64,000 bases of DNA from Xanthomonas sp. F10 (lineage in GTDB: Bacteria; Pseudomonadota; Gammaproteobacteria; Xanthomonadales; Xanthomonadaceae), in the NCBI RefSeq assembly GCF_014206815.1, contig NZ_JACHNP010000002.1, forward strand, positions 930,001-994,000, read 5' to 3'. Of this stretch, positions 19,122 to 27,227 are shown one piece after another. The stretch's first letter is position 1, and each line of letters starts with the position of its first letter. The notes beneath the pieces were generated by a model that was not told the DNA's origin, did not search any database, and was given only the letters and a program-made list of their open reading frames with translations. The translations under genes were made by a program, and so were the position numbers.

Positions 19122-19292
19122 TTTATTTTATTTTTGGAGCCCTTCCGCAGTGGAATTGCTTTGCTGATGCGGCGCGGCGGGCAATTCCAAACTTTGCTGA
19201 AATGCTTGTATGACGCCAACAGCGCACTGGCCAAGCTCAGTGACAACGATAAGACAAAAAGTTGGATTGAATACAAAATAATGGAGCGATGA
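19122..19292 (+). pseudogene. Orphan C-terminal fragment, possible displaced RHS tail
   Basis: Open frame running directly from the stop of the preceding gene to TGA 19290-19292. It has no start codon until ATG 19167 and no ribosome site there. Its last 37 residues (from QTLLKCLYDANSALAKLSDN to IEYKIMER) look like real coding sequence and end in an ATGA-type overlap with the next small ORF. This is the layout of a leftover toxin-tail / immunity pair behind an RHS gene. Interpretation is inferred from context and composition. Confidence 0.4.
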
Positions 19293-19470
19293 ATGTCCAA
19301 AAAAAAAGCTAGTAGACTTGGCGTTCGTCGTTTTATGCATTGGCGTTGCTTACCATCTTGAACTGTTCGGAAGTTACATAAGAGTTTTTTTATTCTTTTT
19401 GTGTTGCATGGCAATTTATGTTCTTGCAGGGTGGATGGTGTCGCGTTGCTTTCGAACTCGTAGTAAGTGA
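19289..19470 (+). pseudogene. Small membrane protein ORF broken at an A9 tract
   Basis: ATG 19289 follows GGAG by 5 bases and reads M-N-V-Q-K-K before a stop caused by nine adenines at 19299-19307. If the tract had ten adenines, the frame would continue as KLVDLAFVVLCIGVAYHLEL and on through a second hydrophobic helix to the stop at 19468-19470, about 60 aa in all. Two-helix architecture and the ATGA overlap with the preceding fragment copy the layout of the immunity-like gene at 18897. It may be a decayed paralogue, a contingency locus, or a sequencing error. Confidence 0.45.
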
Positions 19471-19705
19471 TTTAATTGCTGCGTCATTGAGGAAGATAAG
19501 CAAATTTCTTCGCGGTTTTAGTGGTTGCGAAATTGTTTTCATGTTTGTATTTGGAGTGAGGCGACCTTATCGGGGTTATTGTTATAGGTGTGGTGGAGAG
19601 GGGCTCGGTCTGCTGAAAGTGCGCGATGGAAAAAAATTCTATTATATTGAGCCGGTTTCTAGTGGGGGGCTTGGAGGTTTATGCAAGGTGCCAACTAGGT
19701 TGTAG
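19418..19705 (+). CDS. Hypothetical low-GC ORF
   Basis: Possible 95 aa protein, strongest in its second half (RGYCYRCGGEGLGLLKVRDG then KKFYYIEPV). It overlaps the broken membrane ORF in another frame and has no good ribosome site, so the N-terminus is doubtful. The region is AT-rich like the rest of the RHS tail island. It may be another fragment of an exchangeable module. The remaining DNA to 19922 holds no recognised gene. Confidence 0.25.
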   Translation: MFLQGGWCRVAFELVVSDLIAASLRKISKFLRGFSGCEIVFMFVFGVRRPYRGYCYRCGGEGLGLLKVRDGKKFYYIEPVSSGGLGGLCKVPTRL

Positions 19706-19922
19706 TGGCTGGATGATTGACGAGTAACGTTGGTACTCTTCGGAAGTACGTGATGAGCTTGATAAAAGTTCAGGCATGCTTCGATGCAATTCTGCCGGAG
19801 CAAATGGCCAAGACAACCCTGTAGCGCCAAGCAGACCGTTTAATCCCATCCCGCTCTGCCGCATGATGTAGGGCTACGCACGCGCCCCGTCCCGCGTGCC
19901 CTCCCAACGCCGGAGCCTCCCC

Positions 19923-20987
19923 ATGCCGCAACGCCGCCACTTTCTGAAAACCGCCGCCTTCGGCGCCCTGGCCGCCGGGTTGGGCGGTGTGCTTCCTGGC
20001 GTACGCGCCGCCGTGGCCAAGGCGCAGGCCAAGACCGGCGTCGGCCCCTTGCCACACGGCGCAGCACGGGTGATTTCCACCTGGGACTTCGGCGTCGCCG
20101 CGAACCAGGCGGCGTGGCAGGTGCTCTCGCGCGGCGGCGCGGCGCTGGATGCGGTGGAGGCCGGGGTGCGGGTGCCGGAGGCGGATCCGGACAATCACAC
20201 GGTGGGGCTGGGCGGTTATCCGGACCGGGATGGGCGGGTCACGCTGGATGCCTGCATCATGGATCACACCGGCGGCTGCGGGTCGGTCGCGGCGCTGGAG
20301 GACATCGTGCATGCGATCTCGGTGGCGCGGCGGGTGATGGAGAAGACGCCGCATGTGATGCTGGTCGGCGATGGCGCGCTGCAGTTCGCGCTGGCGCAGG
20401 GGTTCGAGCGTACCAAGCTGCTCACGCCCGAATCTGAGCAGGCGTGGAAGGAGTGGCTGAAGACCTCGCATTATGCGCCCGAGGCCAATATCGAGAACCG
20501 TGCCTATCGCCGTGGCACGCTGCCCGGCGGCAAGGACAACCACGACACCATCGGCATGCTGGCGCTGGATGCGCACGGCAACTTGTCCGGCGCCTGCACC
20601 ACCAGCGGCATGGCCTGGAAGATGCACGGGCGAGTTGGTGACAGCCCGATCATCGGTGCGGGGCTGTACGTCGACAACGAAGTAGGTGGGGCGACTTCCA
20701 CCGGTGTTGGCGAGGAAGTGATCCGCAACGTCGGCAGTTTCGCGGTGGTGGAGATGATGCGGCAGGGCAAGAGTCCGGCCGAGGCCTGCCGCGAGGTGGT
20801 GATGCGCATCGTGCGGCGCAAGCCGCAGCTCACCCGCGATCTGCAGGTGGGGTTCCTGGCGATGAACAAGCGCGGCGAGGTCGGTGCGTTTGCGATCCAG
20901 CCCGGTTTCAGTTACGCGGTCTGCGATGCGCAGCGGCAGGATCTGCTACTGCCCGGACAGAGCCATTTCGCGGCGCCGGCGGCATGA
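19923..20987 (+). CDS. Exported N4-(beta-N-acetylglucosaminyl)-L-asparaginase
   Basis: 354 aa N-terminal-nucleophile hydrolase of the glycosylasparaginase family, which cuts the GlcNAc-Asn bond left after protein and glycan trimming. ATG 19923 opens a Tat-type signal (PQRRHFLKTAAFGALAAGLG). The autocleavage site is visible at NHDTIGMLALD, Thr about residue 209, followed by GACTTSGMAWKMHGRVGDSP, typical of the family. A GTG nine codons upstream would hide the twin-arginine motif. The stop overlaps the cutC start (ATGA). It fits the N-glycan degradation theme of the right half of the window. Confidence 0.9.
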   Translation: MPQRRHFLKTAAFGALAAGLGGVLPGVRAAVAKAQAKTGVGPLPHGAARVISTWDFGVAANQAAWQVLSRGGAALDAVEAGVRVPEADPDNHTVGLGGYPDRDGRVTLDACIMDHTGGCGSVAALEDIVHAISVARRVMEKTPHVMLVGDGALQFALAQGFERTKLLTPESEQAWKEWLKTSHYAPEANIENRAYRRGTLPGGKDNHDTIGMLALDAHGNLSGACTTSGMAWKMHGRVGDSPIIGAGLYVDNEVGGATSTGVGEEVIRNVGSFAVVEMMRQGKSPAEACREVVMRIVRRKPQLTRDLQVGFLAMNKRGEVGAFAIQPGFSYAVCDAQRQDLLLPGQSHFAAPAA

Positions 20988-21772
20988 GCGGGAGCGTACC
21001 GATGGGCTTGGAAGTGGCGGCCGATGCGATCGGCTCGGCGCTGGCCGCGCAGGAGGGCGGTGCGATGCGGGTGGAGTTGTGCGGTGGCCTGGATGGCGGC
21101 GGGCTGACGCCGTCGTTCGGCACGCTGGCAGCGGTGCGCGATCGGCTGCGCATTCCGCTGTACGTGCTGATCCGCCCGCGGGTCGGCGATTTCGTGTTCG
21201 ACGCGGCGGAGGTGGAGGCGATGCGTCGCGACGTGGAGCAGTGCGTGCGCCTGGGTTGCGATGGCGTGGTCCTCGGTGCGCTGACCGCGGCTGGCGAGGT
21301 CGACATGGCGACGATGCGCGAGTTGATCGCTGCGGCCGGTTCGCTCGGCGTCACCTTCCATCGCGCCTTCGATGTCAGTGCCGATCCGCGGCGTGCGTTG
21401 GAGGACGTGATCGCGCTGGGCTGCGAGCGTGTGCTGACCTCCGGTGCGCGCGAGACTGCCGAAGAGGGCGCCGACATGATCGCCGCGTTGGTGCAGCAGG
21501 CCGGTGCGCGTTTGAGCGTGATGCCGGGATCCGGCGTCACCGAGGCCAACCTGGCGCAGTTGCGTGCGCGCACGGGGGCGCGCGAGTTTCATGGCTCCGC
21601 CCGTGGACCGCTGGCGTCGCGGGCGCTGGCGCCGCATCCGCACGTGCGCAGCCTGGGCGGCGACCGCATGCAGACCGATGTGGCGCGCGTGCGGCGGATG
21701 GTGGCGTTGTTGGAGGAGCCGGGACCGGGGACCCGCGGCCCGGGGCCCGAAAAGGCCCATTTCACAGTCTGA
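20984..21772 (+). CDS. cutC: CutC family protein
   Basis: 262 aa TIM-barrel protein of the CutC family, historically linked to copper handling but with poorly established activity. Family signatures are VELCGGLDGGGLTPS, YVLIRPRVGDFVFD, GVTFHRAFDVSADP and MPGSGVTEANL. It overlaps the glycosylasparaginase gene by 4 bp, so the two are co-translated. CutC genes do occur beside glycan-degradation genes, suggesting a sugar-related role here (inference). The last 19 residues or so (from EEPGPGTRGPG onward) are encoded by a GC-rich repeat and lie beyond the usual family end. Confidence 0.88.
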   Translation: MSGSVPMGLEVAADAIGSALAAQEGGAMRVELCGGLDGGGLTPSFGTLAAVRDRLRIPLYVLIRPRVGDFVFDAAEVEAMRRDVEQCVRLGCDGVVLGALTAAGEVDMATMRELIAAAGSLGVTFHRAFDVSADPRRALEDVIALGCERVLTSGARETAEEGADMIAALVQQAGARLSVMPGSGVTEANLAQLRARTGAREFHGSARGPLASRALAPHPHVRSLGGDRMQTDVARVRRMVALLEEPGPGTRGPGPEKAHFTV

Positions 21773-21842
21773 TCCGATCGCCAGGGAGCGCTCTTGCTCT
21801 TGCTTCTCCGGGTCCCCGGTCCCGGGCCCCGGGTCCCGAGCA
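21718..21842. repeat. GC-rich inverted repeat between convergent genes
   Basis: A left arm at about 21720-21752 and a right arm at about 21806-21838 share CGGGACCGGGGACCCG in opposite orientation, with further GGGCCCCGGG-type runs. The left arm encodes the CutC C-terminal tail. The element ends just before the stop of the converging sialidase-fold gene, so it may also act as a bidirectional transcription stop. Confidence 0.65.
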
Positions 21843-21846
21843 CGAT

Positions 21847-22938
21847 TCACCTGCCGCCAGCAGGCGCCGCTGACTCCACACCCAACCGCTTCGGATCCAG
21901 CACCACATGCTTGATGCGCGTGCGCTTCCAGGTGTAGCTGATGTGCACCTGGCCGTCGCGGGTCTGGATCACCGCGGGGTAGGAGAATTCGTCCTTGGGG
22001 CTGTCTTCCAGGGTCAGCACGCGGGTCCAGTGCAGGCCGTCGTCGGACAGGGCGACGGCGAGGATGCCGCGGCCGTCCCACCAGTCCTTTCCGGCCTCGG
22101 TGGGGTTGTAGACCAGCAGGGAACGGCCGTCGGCCAGGACCACCGCGTCGGTGCCGGAATTGGGATTGGCCAGGTCGAGTAGGGTCATCGGTTCCCAGGT
22201 GCGGCCCTGGTCGCGCGACCAGGTGCTGAACACGTGGTTCTGCTGGCTGCGGCCCACCGCCTGCAGGCGGCCGTCCTTGTGCAGCAGCACGCTGGGCTGG
22301 ATCGCGCCGATCCTGGCCGGGTCGTTCATCGCCGGGCCGCGGGTCCAGTGCGCGCCGTTATCGTCGGACCATTCCATGTGCGCGACCCAGCCGGCGTCCT
22401 CGCTGCTGCTAGGGCTGAGGATGCGGCCGCTGGGCAACTGCACCGGCTTGTTCTTGATCGGGCCGAGGATGCCGGCGGGCAAGCGCTCGGGCGTGGACCA
22501 GTGGTGGCCGCCGTCGCTGGAAGTGGTCTGCATGCCCCACCAGCGTTTCGGGTCGGGGCCCACCTTGTAGAACAGCCGCAGCGGCCCTTGCGCGGGCTGG
22601 AACAGCACCGGATTCCAGGCCGGCAGCGGCGCGCCCTGCGCCTGTGCGCCATCGGCCACGCGCTGTGCCGGTTGCCAGCCGTTGGCGTCGCGGCGCGCCA
22701 CCCAGATGGCGACATCGTCGGCGCCCTCGTGGCGGCCGCCGAACCAGGCCGCGAGCAGGCCATCGCGGGTTTCCACCAGGGTGGAGGCGTGGCATTGCGC
22801 GGTCGGCGCCTGCGCGTTGACGAATTCGCTGTAGACGATGGGCGAGGGCGGCACCTGCGGCGGGGCGACGGCGGCCGGACCGGCGATGGCGCGCACGGCG
22901 AACAGCGACAGCAGGGGAAACAGCGAAGGCGACATCAT
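21847..22938 (-). CDS. Exported sialidase-fold (BNR repeat) protein
   Basis: 363 aa with a signal peptide (PSLFPLLSLFAVRAIAG). The six-bladed sialidase fold is indicated by Asp-box-like repeats (SSDGGHHWSTPE, SDDNGAHWTRGP, SRDQGRTWEPMT, SDDGLHWTRV) and by ARDGRLQAVGR-type blades. It belongs to the BNR_2 sialidase/neuraminidase-like family, many members of which are not true sialidases; plants carry almost no sialic acid, so the substrate is open. Two adjacent ATG codons (22938, 22935) are possible starts. Divergent from the GH29 fucosidase gene with a 112 bp shared control region. Confidence 0.75.
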   Translation of the reverse strand: MMSPSLFPLLSLFAVRAIAGPAAVAPPQVPPSPIVYSEFVNAQAPTAQCHASTLVETRDGLLAAWFGGRHEGADDVAIWVARRDANGWQPAQRVADGAQAQGAPLPAWNPVLFQPAQGPLRLFYKVGPDPKRWWGMQTTSSDGGHHWSTPERLPAGILGPIKNKPVQLPSGRILSPSSSEDAGWVAHMEWSDDNGAHWTRGPAMNDPARIGAIQPSVLLHKDGRLQAVGRSQQNHVFSTWSRDQGRTWEPMTLLDLANPNSGTDAVVLADGRSLLVYNPTEAGKDWWDGRGILAVALSDDGLHWTRVLTLEDSPKDEFSYPAVIQTRDGQVHISYTWKRTRIKHVVLDPKRLGVESAAPAGGR

Positions 22939-23050
22939 GTGGTACGGTCCTGTCCCGCAAACGGGGATACCTATTTATCATCAATTAAATACCATATGCT
23001 GACACCACCGGCAGCGCCGCCTGCCCGACCGACGATTGCGAGGATCCGCC
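22939..23050. promoter_or_regulatory. Shared control region of sialidase-fold and fucosidase genes
   Basis: AT-rich patch in otherwise GC-rich DNA. It holds a palindrome TATTTA-N8-TAAATA at about 22971-22990, and two GGTAT/ATACC half-sites bracketing it at about 22966-22995. This is a plausible overlapping promoter/operator for the divergent pair. The binding regulator is unknown. Confidence 0.4.
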
Positions 23051-24427
23051 ATGCCGAACCGCCCGCTCTCTCCGCTCCGCTGGCTGGCCGCGCTCGGCCT
23101 GACCGCCCTGGCCGCGCCGCCGCTGCTCGCCGAGAACTTCGCCGAGGTCAAACCGTCGCCGCAGCAGGTGGCCTGGCAGGACCTGGAATTCGGGGTGATC
23201 GTGCATTTCGGCACCAACACCTTCCTGGATCGCGAGTGGGGCGACGGCACCGCCAGTCCCAAGGTGTTCGCGCCCGACCAGGTGGACCCGGCGCAGTGGG
23301 CCCGCGCCTCCAAGGCGGCCGGCGCCAAGTACCTGATCCTGGTCGCCAAGCACCATGACGGCTTCGCGCTGTGGCCCACCGAGGACAGCGCCTATTCGGT
23401 GAAGAACAGCCCGTGGCTCGGCGGCAAGGGCGACCTGGTGAAGATGACCAGCGAGGCCGTGCGCAAGGAAGGCATGGGCTTTGGCATCTACCTGTCGCCG
23501 TGGGATCGCCACGAGCCCAAGTACGCCGATCCCAAGGCCTACGACAAGTTCTATGCCGCGCAGCTGGTGGACTTGGCCTCGCACTACGGCCCGCTCACCG
23601 AGTGGTGGCTGGACGGCGCCGGTAGCGCCGGCCACGTGTACAACTTCGACAAGTACATGGAGGAGCTGCGCACCTACCAGCCCAACGCCATGGTCTTCGC
23701 CGACACCGCGCTGTTCGAGTACGGCGACGTGCGCTGGGTCGGTAACGAAGCCGGGGTGATCGAGGGCGAGAACTGGAACACCATCGACCGCCATGGCTAC
23801 CTGCGCTGGCGCCCGGTCGAGGTGGACACGCCGCTGCACAAGCTGCAGTGGTTCTGGCACCCCAACAGCGACCAGACGCTGAAGAGCGTCGACGAGCTGG
23901 TGCAGATCTGGGAAGACAGCGTCGGCCGCGGCGGTCAGTTGGTGCTGGGCATCGCCCCGGACAAGCGCGGCCTGCTGCCCGAGGCCGACGTCAAGCGGCT
24001 GGAGGAAATGGGCCAGGCGCTGCAGGCGCGCTACGGCGCCGACCGCAACCTGGTGCGTGGCCGGCTCAAGAACGACGACGGCATCGCCGCGGCGGTGGAC
24101 GGCGACCGCGATACGTTCTGGAGCGCGCCGGACGGCACGCACCACGCCACGCTGGAGCTGCAGTTCAAGCAGCCGGTGACCTTCGACACGGCAATGTCGA
24201 TGGAATGGCTCAACGACGGCCAACTTGTGCAGAAGTACGCGGTGGAAGTGTTCCGCGACGGCGCCTGGGTCAAGGTCGCGCAGGCTCAGGCGATCGGCCA
24301 TATGAAGATCGACCACTTCCCCGCGGTCACCGCCTCGCGCGTGCGCCTGAACATCCTGTCCAGCGTCGATGCCGCACATATCCGCGAGTTCCAGCTGTTC
24401 AACGTGGGCGCCTCCGCGACGCGTTGA
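23051..24427 (+). CDS. Exported GH29 alpha-L-fucosidase with discoidin-like C-terminus
   Basis: 458 aa. ATG 23051 with AGGATCC upstream opens a signal peptide (WLAALGLTALAAPPLLA). The GH29 barrel has FGVIVHFGTNTF, KYLILVAKHHDGFALWP and the nucleophile loop TEWWLDGAGS (Asp about residue 188). The E-x-W-x-DGA form resembles the subfamily acting on alpha-1,3/1,4-linked fucose, unlike the second GH29 in this window. From about residue 335 an F5/8-type (discoidin) carbohydrate-binding domain follows. A role in removing core or Lewis-type fucose from plant N-glycans is inferred. A strong terminator follows. Confidence 0.9.
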   Translation: MPNRPLSPLRWLAALGLTALAAPPLLAENFAEVKPSPQQVAWQDLEFGVIVHFGTNTFLDREWGDGTASPKVFAPDQVDPAQWARASKAAGAKYLILVAKHHDGFALWPTEDSAYSVKNSPWLGGKGDLVKMTSEAVRKEGMGFGIYLSPWDRHEPKYADPKAYDKFYAAQLVDLASHYGPLTEWWLDGAGSAGHVYNFDKYMEELRTYQPNAMVFADTALFEYGDVRWVGNEAGVIEGENWNTIDRHGYLRWRPVEVDTPLHKLQWFWHPNSDQTLKSVDELVQIWEDSVGRGGQLVLGIAPDKRGLLPEADVKRLEEMGQALQARYGADRNLVRGRLKNDDGIAAAVDGDRDTFWSAPDGTHHATLELQFKQPVTFDTAMSMEWLNDGQLVQKYAVEVFRDGAWVKVAQAQAIGHMKIDHFPAVTASRVRLNILSSVDAAHIREFQLFNVGASATR

Positions 24428-24450
24428 ATCTGCCCGCGACGTAAGACCGA

Positions 24451-24485
24451 AGCCGCGCCCGGCGTGAAGCCGGGTGCGGCTTTTT
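24451..24485 (+). terminator. Rho-independent terminator after the fucosidase
   Basis: Stem AGCCGCGCCCGGC / GCCGGGTGCGGCT around a GTGAA loop, followed by TTTTT, 24 bp after the GH29 stop. Confidence 0.85.
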
Positions 24486-25221
24486 CGTTGGAGTTGTGGC
24501 GCGGCGTTTGTGGTGAAGGTGCCTGTACGCAGGCACAGTGGTTCCAACATTGCTGCGAATAAGATGGTGCGCGCGACAGTGCAAACTCCCCTCCCCCCCC
24601 CCCCCGGGAGAGGGGTCGGGGGTGAGGGTACGGCGCAAGCGCAGCCCCTCCTCGCGATTCGTGATTGGCAGTCGACGATGCATGCGTCCGCCCTGATTCT
24701 GCAAGGCATACCCGTGTTTGGCCGGCGCCGCGATGCAAGCACCAAGCGCGGACCTTTAGGCGAGCCTTTTGCGACGTCGTCCTCGATGCTTGGAGCGCGT
24801 GTTGTCCGAGCCGAACGCCGTAACGTGTGCGCCGGAGCGAGCGGTGGCTACCGCCAGAATGTGGTGTGTTGCCATTGCCCTCATGAAAGGCGCGAGGATT
24901 GCTTGGGGGATGTCTACGAATATGGACAAAGCCTGCTGCCTGCTGCGCGGGCTATGCAGGAACTGCGCATTGCAGCCGATCACGATAGGAGTGCGTTGCA
25001 ACGTCGCGTGGCACAAGCAAAGCATCTGAGGTGTAGCTGCCGTCGCTATGTCATGCGCCGTAGCGAAGCCTTGGTCGTCGCCGTTTCGGGGAGTTGTCTC
25101 CCCGATGGTGCCGGCCCGCTCGGCTTCTGCGGCCGTCGTTGCACGTAGCTCACCGTCCTCGCCCGCCTGATCCGATGCGCAGGGCTTACGGCATCGGCCA
25201 TTCCTCTCTCAGCAGCGAACC
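24486..25221. other. Gene-free stretch with palindrome and C13 tract
   Basis: 736 bp without a convincing gene. It contains the palindrome TGCCTG-TACG-CAGGCA (24520-24535) and a repeat-like CTCCCCT-C(13)-GGGAGAGGGG element around 24586-24616, resembling dispersed CCCCTCTCCC/GGGAGAGGGG repeats of xanthomonads. Short opposing open frames at 24756-25029 show no family signal. Confidence 0.5.
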
Positions 25222-25821
25222 ATGACAGTTCCCAACGGCACCAATGCACAGATCACCGAAGCGGCGACGGTGTCCACCGGACCTTCTGCCACGACACCGG
25301 TTGCAACGGCGACCGATCGCGACGCCGTCGGCGAGCGGGCCGGCGCGGCAGCCGCCGCATCGCCGCCCGTGTCGCCAACGCCGCCATCCATGCTGAAGAC
25401 ACTCGATGCACACCTGCTCGCGCGCCCCGAGGTGGCAGGGTTGGCCCGCGACGCGCTCGACAGCAAGATCGCGCGGCGCGTACAGCGCAGCAATGCCGAA
25501 ACCATGGCGTATGCACCGACGCAGGTTGAGGTCGGCTCGAACATGCTGATCAGACAGGCGCCAGGCCTGGTTGCGCAATCGGCGGCGGTCTATTTCGACG
25601 GCGTCAGCAAGACGGCGCTGGCCAGCCAGAGCGTGCTGCTCAAAAACCTGGCCGAGAACAGGATGGAGCAGGCCGCCGAGGGTGCGCTGGGCGTGCTGGC
25701 CACCGACATGCTGGTGGGGGCCGCCGCGGCGGTCGCGGCCGCTGCTGGCGCGCTGGAGGCCGAGTCCGCGACTTCGCCATCGACAAGATCGACCAGCGCA
25801 TCGCCAAGTAGGCGGACATGA
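25222..25821 (+). CDS. RebB-related R-body protein with shifted C-terminus
   Basis: 199 aa. The start resembles RebB proteins (TVPNGTNAQITEAATVS), and residues about 95-175 (from SNMLIRQAPGLVAQSAAVYF) align loosely with the RebB core of the gene at 26829. In between is a Pro/Ala-rich insert. The last 17 residues (ATSPSTRSTSASPSRRT) look like out-of-frame sequence. In the next frame the same DNA reads RDFAIDKIDQRIAK and stops at 25811, so one base appears to have been lost near 25770. No strong ribosome site is visible. Role inferred: structural or assembly component of R-bodies, coiled protein ribbons that extend on a trigger. Confidence 0.6.
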   Translation: MTVPNGTNAQITEAATVSTGPSATTPVATATDRDAVGERAGAAAAASPPVSPTPPSMLKTLDAHLLARPEVAGLARDALDSKIARRVQRSNAETMAYAPTQVEVGSNMLIRQAPGLVAQSAAVYFDGVSKTALASQSVLLKNLAENRMEQAAEGALGVLATDMLVGAAAAVAAAAGALEAESATSPSTRSTSASPSRRT

Positions 25822-25891
25822 TGCGCGGCCGCAAGTCCGCGTCCACCTAGGCCGTTCGCACCACCGGTTTCACCACACGCAGGGGAGCACC

Positions 25892-26455
25892 ATGCAAGCC
25901 AACCAAACATCCGATTTCGCTACGCTGCGCCAGCTCACCGAGAGCTGGTTGGGTCGCCCGCTACTCCCTCTCGAGGAGGAGCAACTGCGGCGCTTCGCGT
26001 CAGAATCGTCCGCACCCCCGGTAGCGCCTGCCGCCGAAACGGCCGGTGCGTCGCCGTCGCTGATCGATGCCGAGCGCGAGCGCGTGAAAGGCTTGATCCA
26101 GCAGATGCAGCAGACGATGCAGAACAGCAGGGACGCGCTGGACGGTGCCACCGCGGCCAGCGAAGCGGCGGTGCTCAAGGCGGTCCAGTCGGCCAATTCG
26201 CTAGACCAGTTACGACCGGGCCAATTGCGTCCGCCGCAGAGCGGCGAGGGCGGCAGCAGCCACCTGGTGATGGCGCAGATCGCCGATCGCCTGGCCAAAC
26301 TCGCGCAGGCCGAAGTGCGCGCCTGCTTCGATCGCGAGTTCGCGACCCTGGCCCAGCAGATGCAGGCGGTGGTCGAGGCGGCGCGTGCGCAGGGGCTCAT
26401 CGCGGATGCGCCGGCCGCGGAGCCGGGAGCGCCATCGCCGCCTCCCGCTGCCTGA
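25892..26455 (+). CDS. R-body locus accessory protein, coiled-coil
   Basis: 187 aa, ATG 25892 with GGGGAG 5-10 bases upstream. The first 35 residues (TLRQLTESWLGRPLLPLEEE) form a compact motif. The middle and C-terminal parts (IDAERERVKGLIQQMQQTMQ; IADRLAKLAQAEVRACFDRE) are helical and coiled-coil-like, with Pro/Ala-rich ends. No signal peptide. Not a recognised family, but placed between two RebB-family genes, so a role in R-body formation or its control is inferred. Confidence 0.6.
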   Translation: MQANQTSDFATLRQLTESWLGRPLLPLEEEQLRRFASESSAPPVAPAAETAGASPSLIDAERERVKGLIQQMQQTMQNSRDALDGATAASEAAVLKAVQSANSLDQLRPGQLRPPQSGEGGSSHLVMAQIADRLAKLAQAEVRACFDREFATLAQQMQAVVEAARAQGLIADAPAAEPGAPSPPPAA

Positions 26456-26828
26456 GCCTGTGTGTGTTTTCACAGGCATGGTGTGCTTTGCGGCGTGCGC
26501 CAAGGCCTTGCGCCACGGCGCGCGATGCACATGGCTGCGTGCCATCAGCGATCCAGCCTGGCGCCACGTCGCGGACAGTAGCTCGTTCGTCTGCCGTGTT
26601 GGTGGATCGCATTGCTTGGCAGCGGATGCCGCCAGGGGATACACCCCGCAGCGGTAGCAATACGCATCGGCTGCTGTCGCGGCGCATCGTGGCCGATGTT
26701 CCTTCGTCGCGTCCATATCGCGACGAGGTTGGCGAGTCAAACGCCGCACATGGTTCCACAGTTTTTGCACTGCCCCGTTTTCAGAGATCGTACGGCGTGA
26801 GCCGTACCCCCAACCCAGGAGCGACTAC
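26456..26828. other. Spacer before rebB
   Basis: 373 bp with no convincing gene; likely carries the rebB promoter, but no clear consensus box was found. The ribosome site CAGGAG sits at 26816-26821. Confidence 0.4.
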
Positions 26829-27155
26829 ATGGCATTTCCCACTGCGGTCAACGACCAGATCACCGATGCGGTCACCCAGTCCAACGTGAAGGTCGTCGGT
26901 GAGGCACCGGCCTTGGCGATGGCGTCGATTTACCAGAGCATGGCGCACTCGACGGGTATCCTGTTCGGGAACGCGGTCTCCGCGCAGCAGCAACAGAACA
27001 CCTTGGCGCAGGCCGTGGCCAACCAGGGCGTCATGCAGATCTACAGCCTCGACTCGACCGCCGCCGCCGGCGCCACCGAGAAGGTCGCGCAGACCGGCGT
27101 GTCCGACAACCTCACCAGCCTGCTGACCGTGCTCAACGCGTTCAAGCAGCCGTAA
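26829..27155 (+). CDS. rebB: RebB family R-body protein
   Basis: 108 aa, an almost textbook RebB (killing-trait) protein: MAFPTAVNDQITDAVTQSNV, then VGEAPALAMASIYQSMAHST, NAVSAQQQQNTLAQAVANQG and QIYSLDSTAAAGATEKVAQ. CAGGAG lies 7 bases before ATG 26829. RebB-type proteins polymerise into R-bodies, known from Caedibacter and widespread in proteobacteria. A decayed copy follows 73 bp downstream. Whether this cell makes R-bodies cannot be told from sequence. Confidence 0.88.
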   Translation: MAFPTAVNDQITDAVTQSNVKVVGEAPALAMASIYQSMAHSTGILFGNAVSAQQQQNTLAQAVANQGVMQIYSLDSTAAAGATEKVAQTGVSDNLTSLLTVLNAFKQP

Positions 27156-27227
27156 GCCATGCACGCGAACGCCGTCGCAAGACGGCGGTAGCGATGCAGT
27201 CTCCTTCCTGCTGTGGACCGTTCTAGG

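Noticed and set aside
24756-25029. Opposing short frames in the gene-free stretch after the fucosidase
   Set aside because: No ribosome site, no hydrophobic or domain signal, and both strands equally open.
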